Shown here in pieces: positions 52,622 through 59,953 of a stretch of DNA of 64,000 nt. Origin of the DNA: Nocardia abscessus NBRC 100374 (GTDB taxonomy: Bacteria; Actinomycetota; Actinomycetes; Mycobacteriales; Mycobacteriaceae); contig NZ_BAFP01000272.1 of NCBI RefSeq assembly GCF_000308455.1, forward strand, positions 62,001 through 126,000, given 5' to 3'. The first letter of the stretch is position 1. Each line of letters opens with the position of its first letter. The notes under the pieces are model-generated. The model was not told where the DNA came from, did no database searches, and saw only the letters and a list, made by a program, of their open reading frames with translations. A program made the position numbers and the translations under genes.

Positions 52622-52712
52622 CAGATACGTCCGGCAACCGAAATTCATCGGTCGGCCCGTCACGAACAACAGCGGCGTCGCACCGATGAATTTCGGCGGC
52701 GCGACGTATCTG
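52622..52712. promoter_or_regulatory. 91-bp inverted repeat with twin outward promoter-like elements
   Basis: Two pairs of perfect arms: CAGATACGTC/GACGTATCTG (10 bp, outer) and CCGAAATTCATCGGT/ACCGATGAATTTCGG (15 bp, inner), with 6-base spacers of equal length on both sides and a 29-base centre. Read outward, each strand carries ACCGATGAATTTCGG-N6-GACGTATCTG toward sigG or toward the SDR gene. This geometry suits a pair of identical promoters read by one sigma factor, giving leaders of about 35-50 bases. Confidence 0.7.
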
Positions 52713-52752
52713 AATCAGTACGAGCACATCCCCGACGAAAGCGAATACGACC

Positions 52753-53517
52753 GTGAACGAGACAATCAACCCCGGCGCCCTCGACGGCACGACGTCGATC
52801 GTGACCGGAGCCAGCCGTGGATTCGGCCGCGGCATCGCCCGGGCGCTGTCGGCCGCGGGCGCCCATGTCGTCGGCGTCGCCCGGGTCGGCGCGCATCTCG
52901 CTGCGGTGCGCGAGGAACTCGGCGATACCTTCACCGCGGTCAGCGCCGACGCCGCCGATCCCGCGACGGCCGGCCGCCTCCTCGACGAGCATCGACCGCA
53001 CACGGTGGTCCTGTGCGCGGGAGCCGCTCCGCGCATGAGCGCTTTACAGGACCAAACCTGGGAAACCTTCAGCCAAAACTGGAATGTCGACGTCGCGCAG
53101 GTGTTCTATTGGATTCGCGAAGCGCTGCGGCGCCCGCTGGCGCCGGGTAGCTCGGTGATCACGATCTCCAGCGGGGCGGCGATCAACGGATCGCCGCTCA
53201 GCGGCGGTTACGCAGGGGCGAAGGGCACTGTCAAGCTCATCACGAGCTATGCCGCCGTCGAGTCGGAACGGGCCGAGCTGGGAATCAGGTTCGTGTCCGT
53301 TCTCCCTCAGTTGACGCCCGCCACCGACCTCGGGGCAGCGGCAGTGGCTGCCTACGCCGAGCGGCAAGGTGTCGATGTCGACACGTTCGTGCGGGCCTTG
53401 GGACCTCCTCTCACCCCGGAGCAGGTGGGCAACGCGGTTCTCGAGATCGCGACCGCTGAACACCCCGTCCACCACGCGAACACGCTCACCGCCGCAGGCA
53501 TAGCACCGCTGGCCTGA
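52753..53517 (+). CDS. Short-chain dehydrogenase/reductase
   Basis: A 254-residue SDR with TGASRGFG at the dinucleotide site, LCAGAAPRM in place of NNAG, the Ser strand ITISSGAAI and YAGAK as the YxxxK pair. It is the first gene of a probable operon with the DUF899 gene 30 bases downstream, divergent from sigG, and likely in the SigG regulon. GTG 52753 has only a weak ribosome-binding site. Confidence 0.87.
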   Translation: MNETINPGALDGTTSIVTGASRGFGRGIARALSAAGAHVVGVARVGAHLAAVREELGDTFTAVSADAADPATAGRLLDEHRPHTVVLCAGAAPRMSALQDQTWETFSQNWNVDVAQVFYWIREALRRPLAPGSSVITISSGAAINGSPLSGGYAGAKGTVKLITSYAAVESERAELGIRFVSVLPQLTPATDLGAAAVAAYAERQGVDVDTFVRALGPPLTPEQVGNAVLEIATAEHPVHHANTLTAAGIAPLA

Positions 53518-53547
53518 ATCACCTGAACCGAAGGAAGGACATAAGCA

Positions 53548-54306
53548 ATGAGTACACCGCCGATCGTCTCGCCACAGGAGTGGGAGGCAGCGTGGCAGCA
53601 GCTGCTGGTGAAGGAGAAGGAGGTGACCCGAGCCCGCGACGCGCTGGCCGCCTCGCGACGACGAATGCCATGGCTGCCCGTGGACAAGGAGTACGTGTTC
53701 GAGGGCCCCGAGGGCAAAGCAACGCTGCTCGACCTGTTTCACGGCAGACGTCAGCTGATCGTCTATCGCGCCTTCTTCGAGCCCGGCGTGGGCGGCTGGC
53801 CCCATCATGCCTGCCGCGGCTGCTCCATGATGGCCGATCATGTCGCCGACCTCGCCCACCTGAACGCTCGCGACACCACACTCGTATTCGCCTCCCGTGC
53901 GCCCCAGCCCGACATCGACCGCGTGAAGGCGCGGATGGGCTGGAAGATGCCGTGGTACACCATCACCGACGACTTCGACGCCGACTTCGGCGTGGACGAA
54001 TGGCACGGCACGAACGCATTCATCAACGACGGCGACCGCGTGTTCCGCACCTACTTCATCAACAACCGCGGCGACGAGGCGCTGGGGACCACGTGGAGCT
54101 TCCTCGACATGACCGCGCTGGGACGCCAGGAGCAGTGGGAGGACTCGCCGGAGGATTACCCCCAGACCCCACCCTACGAGTGGTGGGACTGGCACGACAC
54201 ATACGGCGAGCACAAGCCCTCTCGGTGGTTCGGTGACCCCGACCCGGACAACCCCAACGACCAGCGGCCACCGCGCGCCGACTCGAAGGACTGCGGCTGC
54301 CCCTGA
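53548..54306 (+). CDS. DUF899 thioredoxin-like protein
   Basis: A 252-residue protein of the DUF899 family, whose fold is thioredoxin-like. It shows RRQLIVYRAFFEPG followed by CRGCSMMADHV, where the CxxC pair sits at the thioredoxin active-site position, and a WFGDPDPDNPNDQRPP tail ending in CGC. A redox or peroxide-related role is likely but unproven. AAGGAAGGA precedes ATG 53548. Confidence 0.87.
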   Translation: MSTPPIVSPQEWEAAWQQLLVKEKEVTRARDALAASRRRMPWLPVDKEYVFEGPEGKATLLDLFHGRRQLIVYRAFFEPGVGGWPHHACRGCSMMADHVADLAHLNARDTTLVFASRAPQPDIDRVKARMGWKMPWYTITDDFDADFGVDEWHGTNAFINDGDRVFRTYFINNRGDEALGTTWSFLDMTALGRQEQWEDSPEDYPQTPPYEWWDWHDTYGEHKPSRWFGDPDPDNPNDQRPPRADSKDCGCP

Positions 54307-54331
54307 TCGGCAACTCCGCGCGCCGAGCATG

Positions 54332-55057
54332 TCACCACGGCACTACCCCTGCGTCGTCGAAGAACCCGCCGGTCGGTCCTCCGTCGGGCAGCGTCGCGAG
54401 CCGGATGGCGATTGCCGCGCCCTGCTCCGGTGTGCGGACGCCACGAAAACCGTTGAGGTCGGTTGCGGTGAAGCCGGGGCAGGCTGCGTTGATCAGGATG
54501 TTGGTGTCGCGAAGCTCCTTGACGTACTGGACGGTGACGGCGTTCAGGAACGTCTTCGACGCCGTGTACGCAGCGGAAATCGGGCCCGTATCGGTACCGG
54601 GAGTGGTCTGGCGGGTGAGGGAGCCGACGGTGCTGGACATATTCACGATGCGTGGTGATGCCGACCGTCGCAGCAGCGGTAGCACCGCGTTGGTCACGCG
54701 GATGACGCCGATCACGTTGGTTTCCACGGCGGCCCGCACTGTCGCGGGGTCGACGGCGGTGGGCGCCTGTGGCATGCCGCCGGTTATCCCAGCGTTGTTG
54801 ACGAGCACGTCGAGGCGTCCGACGCGGTCCTCGATCAGCTCGGCGGCGGCAGCCACGCTCGCGTCGTCGGTCACGTCGAGCGGTACGCCGAACGCGTCGG
54901 CACCGGCCGCTCGCAGCTTCTCCACAGCGGCTTCACGGCGCTGTTCATCCCGGGCGCCGACACCGACACTCCAACCGAGGGCGCCCAAGCCGGCCGCGAT
55001 CTGGTACCCGATGCCCTTGTTCGCGCCGGTCACCAGCGCGATCGTCTGTTCACTCAT
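54332..55057 (-). CDS. Short-chain dehydrogenase/reductase
   Basis: A 241-residue classical SDR (LVTGANKGIGYQIAAGLG, VLVNNAGITGG, IVNMSSTVGS, YTASKTFLN with the YxxxK pair). It resembles carbonyl-reductase-like SDRs of actinobacteria. It is divergent from a LysR regulator 105 bases away, a pairing that suggests it is that regulator's target. The 3' end faces the DUF899 gene. Confidence 0.89.
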   Translation of the reverse strand: MSEQTIALVTGANKGIGYQIAAGLGALGWSVGVGARDEQRREAAVEKLRAAGADAFGVPLDVTDDASVAAAAELIEDRVGRLDVLVNNAGITGGMPQAPTAVDPATVRAAVETNVIGVIRVTNAVLPLLRRSASPRIVNMSSTVGSLTRQTTPGTDTGPISAAYTASKTFLNAVTVQYVKELRDTNILINAACPGFTATDLNGFRGVRTPEQGAAIAIRLATLPDGGPTGGFFDDAGVVPW

Positions 55058-55162
55058 GGGGTCGATCCTGTTCGGAGTCCGGCGGGGCGTCCAAGACCGA
55101 CTGGGTGGCCAGCGATACCGCTCGGGTATCGATCCCGGTGGGCGCCGGATACGCTGAGGATC

Positions 55163-56011
55163 GTGGAGACGCGGGAGCTGCGATACTTCGTCACCGTCGC
55201 TGAGGAGCTGCACTTCGGGCGGGCGGCGCAGCGGCTCGGGATCGCGCAGCCCCCACTGTCCCGGGCGATCGGGCAACTCGAACGGCGGCTCGGGGTGGTC
55301 CTGCTGCAACGCACCAGTCGCGCCGTCACCCTGACCGAGGCCGGGTTGGTGCTCCTGGGGGAGGCCCGGGCGGCGCTGGACGCGGTCGCGGCCGCCGAGC
55401 GACGCACCCGCCGCGCTGCCCTCGCCGCCACCGGCCGCGCCGGTGTGGTCCTGGCCACGAAGGCCGGAGCGTCCATCGAACTGCTGTCCAAACTCCTCGA
55501 CGCCTACGCCGCCGAGCCCGGCTCGGTCACCGTAGAGGTGCTCCTGTGCGGGATCGGCGAGCAGGAACGACTGCTGCGCGACGGACGCGCCGACGTGGCT
55601 TTGTTGCACCGGCCGTTCGACGCGATGGCCGGATTCGACATCGAGGAGCTGTACACCGAGGAACAGGTCGTGCTCCTGCCGGCCGGGCATCCCCTCGCCG
55701 ACCGGACGCACGTGCGGATGGCCGAGGTCGCCGAGCTACCCGGCCTACCGCTGCCGCGCTGGCCCCGACGAGACGGTACGTACCCGGACGGCCCCGGTCC
55801 GCAGGTTCGCGACCATACCCAACTGCTCCAGCTGATCGCGCTCGGACGGGCTTCGGCGATCCTGCCGGAGTCGGTCCGAGCCCATCTGCGCCGCGACCAC
55901 GCCGCCGTGCCGGTGCTGGACGCGCCGACCGTCACGACGGTAATCGCGTGGCCACCGCACAGCCGATCCAAAGCTGTCGCCGACCTCGTCCGGACTGCTA
56001 CACGCCTCTAG
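55163..56011 (+). CDS. LysR-family transcriptional regulator
   Basis: A 282-residue LysR regulator: winged helix (LRYFVTVAEELHFGRAAQR, PPLSRAIGQLERRLGVVLLQR) and two-lobed effector domain (GRADVALLHRPFDAM, EEQVVLLPAGHPLAD). Start GTG 55163 with GAGG upstream. Divergent from the SDR at 55057, which it probably regulates. Confidence 0.9.
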   Translation: METRELRYFVTVAEELHFGRAAQRLGIAQPPLSRAIGQLERRLGVVLLQRTSRAVTLTEAGLVLLGEARAALDAVAAAERRTRRAALAATGRAGVVLATKAGASIELLSKLLDAYAAEPGSVTVEVLLCGIGEQERLLRDGRADVALLHRPFDAMAGFDIEELYTEEQVVLLPAGHPLADRTHVRMAEVAELPGLPLPRWPRRDGTYPDGPGPQVRDHTQLLQLIALGRASAILPESVRAHLRRDHAAVPVLDAPTVTTVIAWPPHSRSKAVADLVRTATRL

Positions 56012-56228
56012 CCGATTCCGCATGATCGGCACCCGTGCGCGCATCGGTAGAAATGCCGCTGGGCGCTCGGCTCCTGGACGCGGCAGCGGGGTGGCTCAGC
56101 GGTGCGTCAGCAACGAGGCGGCTCGGCAATGCGTTATCGTCGGCTGCCTAAGGACATGCCAGCTGCCCCGAGAAACAGTCTGCCCTGGCGTTCAGCGCCG
56201 ACCTGAAGTGCGGTATCAGGGAGGAATT

Positions 56229-56798
56229 GTGGACATTACCGAACTGATCCTTGATGACCACCATGAGCAGCGGCGGCTGTTCGCGATCCTGGAGCAGATC
56301 GATCGTGCGGAGACCGGCGTGCTCTCCGCGATCTGGGACAGGCTGGCGGCCTTCCTCGAGCTGCACGCGCAGGCAGAGGAGGAGATCTTCTACCCCGCGC
56401 TGCTGCAGGTGGGTATCGCGGCCCGGCGCGCGGGCGGGGTGGAAGACGAGACGCTCGACGCAATCCACGACCACAACGAGATCAGGGACGCGATCGCCGA
56501 AGTGGCGCGTCATCAGACCGGCACCGATGAGTGGTACGCCGCCGTCGCGGCAGCGAACTCGGCCAACAGCGATCATATGGCCGAGGAAGAACGCGAGGGC
56601 CTCACCGATTTCCGCCGCCTGGCCGGGCTGCCGCGCCGCCATCAGCTGGCCGTCGCCTTCGCCGCTTACGAGGCGCGGAACTACGCCGGCGTCCGGTCGG
56701 TCGACAAGGATCCCGTCAGCTATGTCCGCGCGGCAGAGAAGAAGCTGCGGACCGCTGCAAGTGGATCGCTGAGTGTCGGCACCCTGAAACGGAACTGA
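56229..56798 (+). CDS. Hemerythrin-domain protein
   Basis: A 189-residue protein with a hemerythrin HHE four-helix bundle; metal ligands are visible in ELILDDHHEQRR, ELHAQAEEEIFYP, DAIHDHNEIRD and NSDHMAEEERE. It likely binds a di-iron centre and O2 or NO and may act in oxidative stress. The ~50-residue C-terminal extension is charged. GTG 56229 follows GGGAGGA. Confidence 0.86.
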   Translation: MDITELILDDHHEQRRLFAILEQIDRAETGVLSAIWDRLAAFLELHAQAEEEIFYPALLQVGIAARRAGGVEDETLDAIHDHNEIRDAIAEVARHQTGTDEWYAAVAAANSANSDHMAEEEREGLTDFRRLAGLPRRHQLAVAFAAYEARNYAGVRSVDKDPVSYVRAAEKKLRTAASGSLSVGTLKRN

Positions 56799-56868
56799 CC
56801 CGGCGGACCGGCGCGGCAGTCGGTAACCGCTCCGCTCCCGCAACATCCCTCATGCCGCATGACGCTCG

Positions 56869-56891
56869 GGCAGCGGATGAGATCCGCTGCC
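56869..56891. terminator. Bidirectional terminator-like hairpin
   Basis: GGCAGCGGAT/ATCCGCTGCC, perfect 10-bp arms with a 3-base loop, between the convergent hemerythrin and P450 genes. A shorter GC hairpin followed by TTTT lies just downstream (about 56896-56914) on the plus strand. Confidence 0.65.
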
Positions 56892-56959
56892 ACACACGCC
56901 GAAGGGGCGCTTTTATACCCCAGCGGCGGCGAATCATTTTGCCGCGGTGCGTATCTCGT

Positions 56960-58288
56960 TCAGCGGGGAAGTAGGGTGATCCGGGCGTTGTGGGCGGGGC
57001 TGAGGCCGGTGTGATAGCGCCGTGGGGGCTCGACGGGGCCGGGGGCCACACCGATGCGGCGATGCTCGAGGATGGTGCGGAAGAGGATGCGCGCTTCCGC
57101 CAGGGCGAATTGGGCACCCAGACAGCGATGCGCGCCGGCACCGAAGGTCAGCCAGGTGCGGCCGTTCGGCGGCTCGTCGAGAAAGCGTTCGGGACGGAAG
57201 ACCATCGGGTCCGGGTAGTGCCGTGGTGATTCGTGGATGAGGAGAATCGGGACTATGACGATGGCGCCCTTGGGGACGCTGACACCGTTGACCACGGTGT
57301 CGCGCAGCGCCCGCCGCCCGGTGAACGGTGACACCGGGCGCACCCGCATCGTTTCGGCGACCACGGCGTCGAGGTATGTGTCGAGCCGGGCACTGTCGCC
57401 GGCGTCGACCGCCGCGTCGAGCTCGGCCATGGCTGCCGGGTGGACGGCCAGCATGGCGGCGATCCAGCCGAGCGTGATCGCGGTGGTCTCGTAGGCGCCC
57501 AGCAGGATGCCACGCATGTTGCGGGCCAATGCGGCGTCGTCGTGCTGATCCGATTCGGTACCGACATACCGGGACAGCACATCTCTCCGGCCGTTGCCGT
57601 CGCCGGGCGTGGTCCGGCGCGCGGCGATTTCCTCGATGATGATGGCGTCCACCTCGGACTGGCGGCGGCTGAGCGGCGGGTAGGGCAGTGTGTAGCCACC
57701 GACCAACGGGGTGAGCAAGGTGACGGCGAGAAAACCGCGACTCTCGATTTCCCCGAACCACCGGCTCACCGCCTGTTTCAGCCGGTCCTTACGGGGCGCA
57801 GCCACGTCGCCGAACACGACGCCGAGCAGCACGCCGATGGCCAGGTCGTAGCCGACCTTCAGAAACTCGAACGGTTCAGCGACAGGCCAGTTCGGCAGCT
57901 CGCGCTGAACCACCTCCACCATGAGCTCTTCGTAGGACCGGAGCGCCTTGCTCTGGAACGGCGGCGCGAACAGCTTGCGTTCCCGCCGATGTTCGTCACC
58001 GTCGAGGAAGATCAACGTCTGTTTGCCGAACATCATGTCGTGGCTGGAGAAGCGGCTCAGCACCTGCCCGACCGAGAAGTCCTCGTGGTTGGCGAACAGT
58101 TCTCGCACATCGTCCATGTTGTAGGTGACCAGCATGGTCGGAAACCCTGGCGGCGAGACGACGAACCGCTCGCCCATTTCCAGCAAGGGGGAACGGTGCG
58201 TGCCGGGGCGCATCAGTCCACCGATCTGCGCGATATGGCGGTTGCGTAGCCGAGGAAGTTCACGCAGAGATATCGGGGCATGCGACAT
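56960..58288 (-). CDS. Cytochrome P450
   Basis: A 442-residue P450 with I-helix GAYETT, K-helix ETMR, and heme segment FGAGAHRCLG with Cys389. The N-terminus (SHAPISLRELPRLRNRH) has no membrane anchor. The sequence is more like CYP110-type enzymes than the first P450 in the window. AAGGATGG precedes ATG 58288. No redox partner gene is adjacent; substrate unknown. Confidence 0.9.
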   Translation of the reverse strand: MSHAPISLRELPRLRNRHIAQIGGLMRPGTHRSPLLEMGERFVVSPPGFPTMLVTYNMDDVRELFANHEDFSVGQVLSRFSSHDMMFGKQTLIFLDGDEHRRERKLFAPPFQSKALRSYEELMVEVVQRELPNWPVAEPFEFLKVGYDLAIGVLLGVVFGDVAAPRKDRLKQAVSRWFGEIESRGFLAVTLLTPLVGGYTLPYPPLSRRQSEVDAIIIEEIAARRTTPGDGNGRRDVLSRYVGTESDQHDDAALARNMRGILLGAYETTAITLGWIAAMLAVHPAAMAELDAAVDAGDSARLDTYLDAVVAETMRVRPVSPFTGRRALRDTVVNGVSVPKGAIVIVPILLIHESPRHYPDPMVFRPERFLDEPPNGRTWLTFGAGAHRCLGAQFALAEARILFRTILEHRRIGVAPGPVEPPRRYHTGLSPAHNARITLLPR

Positions 58289-58480
58289 GTAGCCATCCTT
58301 GACCCGTGGCTCGGCGACTCGCAAACATGAAATCCCCGCAGTGGCAATAGGAAGCGAGCGCCTGCCGCAGGTCCACTGTGGCGGGGCCGAGGATATTGGT
58401 GACGGCGTGCCTCTCGTGGTGCCGTGCCGCTGTGAACGCGGGCCGCTACAGCAGTGGTCCGGCTGGAGGCCAGGCAGACG

Positions 58481-59359
58481 TCACTCGGACGTATGCGCGA
58501 GGATGGCGGTGGCCAGCTCCTCGTGTACTTCCAGCGGCAGCGTGTGACCCATGCCCGCCACGATCATCAGCTGTGCCCCCGGGATCTGCTCGGCGATGAT
58601 CGTACCGTGGCCGGGTTTGGCCGGCTCGTGGCTGCCCTCGATGACCAGCGTGGGCGCTTTCACCTGGTGCAGCACGTCCATTGGCTCGAAGTCCGGCTCG
58701 GCGGCTGCGGCTAGTCGGTGGTTGGACACTGCGGACAGGTCGCGGGCCCGGTCGTAGATCTGTTCCTGTAGCCGACGCGCCGCGTCTTCGTCGAACGGCA
58801 GCCCGGTGCCGTGCAGCAGGCGTTGCTCGGCGATCATGCCGTCGATCCGGGCGCGCCGGTCCTCTGGCGGTGGGGTGGCGATCAGTTCGCGGTAGAAGGA
58901 TGTGAACTCCGGTGCCGGCTCGGGCAGGCTTCCCTCGGGTTGTGGCTGCCCCATCAGAGCCCGCATGATCACCTGACCTTCCCCGCCGCCGAGCGGTGAG
59001 GAGCCGATGACGGTCAGCGAGCGCACCCGCTCCGGCCGCTCCACCGCGACGAACTGGGCGAGCAGCCCGCCCGCCGAGTGGCCTACCAGGTGCGCGCTGT
59101 CCAGACCGTGGGCGTCCATCACGCGGTACACGTCGTTCTTGATGTCGTCCCACGTGTACGGATTCGACGCGAAGTCGACGGTGTCCGACAAGCCGGTGTC
59201 GCGGTGGTCGTACCGGATCACGCGGCGGCCTCCGGCGACAAGGCGGCCGACGAACTCGTCCGGCCACAGGATGCCCTGGGACATCGACCCCATGATCAAC
59301 AGGATCGGCGCATCCGTCGCGGCGCCGAACTCTTCACTCCAAATATTCACGTCACGCAT
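58481..59359 (-). CDS. Alpha/beta hydrolase (RdmC-like)
   Basis: A 292-residue hydrolase: oxyanion motif LLIMGSMSQGILW, nucleophile elbow GHSAGG, acidic residue after TLVIEGSHEPAKPGHG and catalytic His in GMGHTLPLEVHE. It resembles aclacinomycin methylesterase-type enzymes but lacks any biosynthetic context here. AAGGAC precedes ATG 59359. Confidence 0.88.
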   Translation of the reverse strand: MRDVNIWSEEFGAATDAPILLIMGSMSQGILWPDEFVGRLVAGGRRVIRYDHRDTGLSDTVDFASNPYTWDDIKNDVYRVMDAHGLDSAHLVGHSAGGLLAQFVAVERPERVRSLTVIGSSPLGGGEGQVIMRALMGQPQPEGSLPEPAPEFTSFYRELIATPPPEDRRARIDGMIAEQRLLHGTGLPFDEDAARRLQEQIYDRARDLSAVSNHRLAAAAEPDFEPMDVLHQVKAPTLVIEGSHEPAKPGHGTIIAEQIPGAQLMIVAGMGHTLPLEVHEELATAILAHTSE

Positions 59360-59953
59360 ATCTCAGAGCATGTCCTTCTGGCCGGTTCCGGCCTCGTCGA
59401 AATATTCACGCCCACCACCAGGCATTGCCAGAACCTGGGGGTGTCACCGACCCCGGATAACCGGGTGCGGCGGACTGTTCCGGCCGGGCGCTACCGTGCT
59501 CCACGCATGCCGTGCCGGGGCCATCCGTTCTTGGCGGAGGTGGCAGCCCGCGGAGGCGCGGGTCGAGCCACGGATCGCTGCTGATTGTTTCGAATCGGGT
59601 AGGTGCTGTGCTGCTTTCGCATATCGGTCGTGCCTTTCGTGAAACCGGTGGAGGCCGGGCCTTCGGCGGGGCGGAAGAAGAGCTCCCGCAGGTTTATCGC
59701 ATCATTTGTAGTACTCTGGATGAAGTGATTGAACCGTAGTGCTACAGATGGAGTGGTGTCAAGTGGGTTGCAGGAATCCCGGACGCCGCCAAGCGCTGCT
59801 GGACGCATCGATCGAGGTCCCGGTCCCTGGGAAGGGGTGGCGGCAATCGCGGATTCGGTCGCAGCGGTGACGCCGAGCTCGATTCGCAAAGTTGCCGATG
59901 AGTCCGGGATGCGGTGTGATCGACCCACCATCGCGTATCGGAGGGATCGAACG
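59360..59953. other. 594-base region upstream of sensor kinase
   Basis: Between the divergent hydrolase and Ser/Thr kinase genes. An AT-richer patch near 59690-59725 (GTTTATC, ATTTGTAGTACT) probably holds a promoter. A possible 43-residue basic minus-strand peptide is listed separately. The kinase frame is open upstream of 59954 but reads as non-conserved sequence. Confidence 0.4.
59491..59622 (-). CDS. Candidate small basic protein
   Basis: A 43-codon frame from ATG 59622, with AAAGG ten bases upstream, encoding a basic peptide (MRKQHSTYPIRNN to GWPRHGMRGAR). No family recognised; it could be chance. Confidence 0.22.
   Translation of the reverse strand: MRKQHSTYPIRNNQQRSVARPAPPRAATSAKNGWPRHGMRGAR

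Noticed and set aside
51621..53036. Extension of sigG upstream through the intergenic inverted repeat
   Set aside because: GTG 52568 has AGGAG correctly placed and starts at the sigma N-terminus; the extension would run antisense through the SDR gene.
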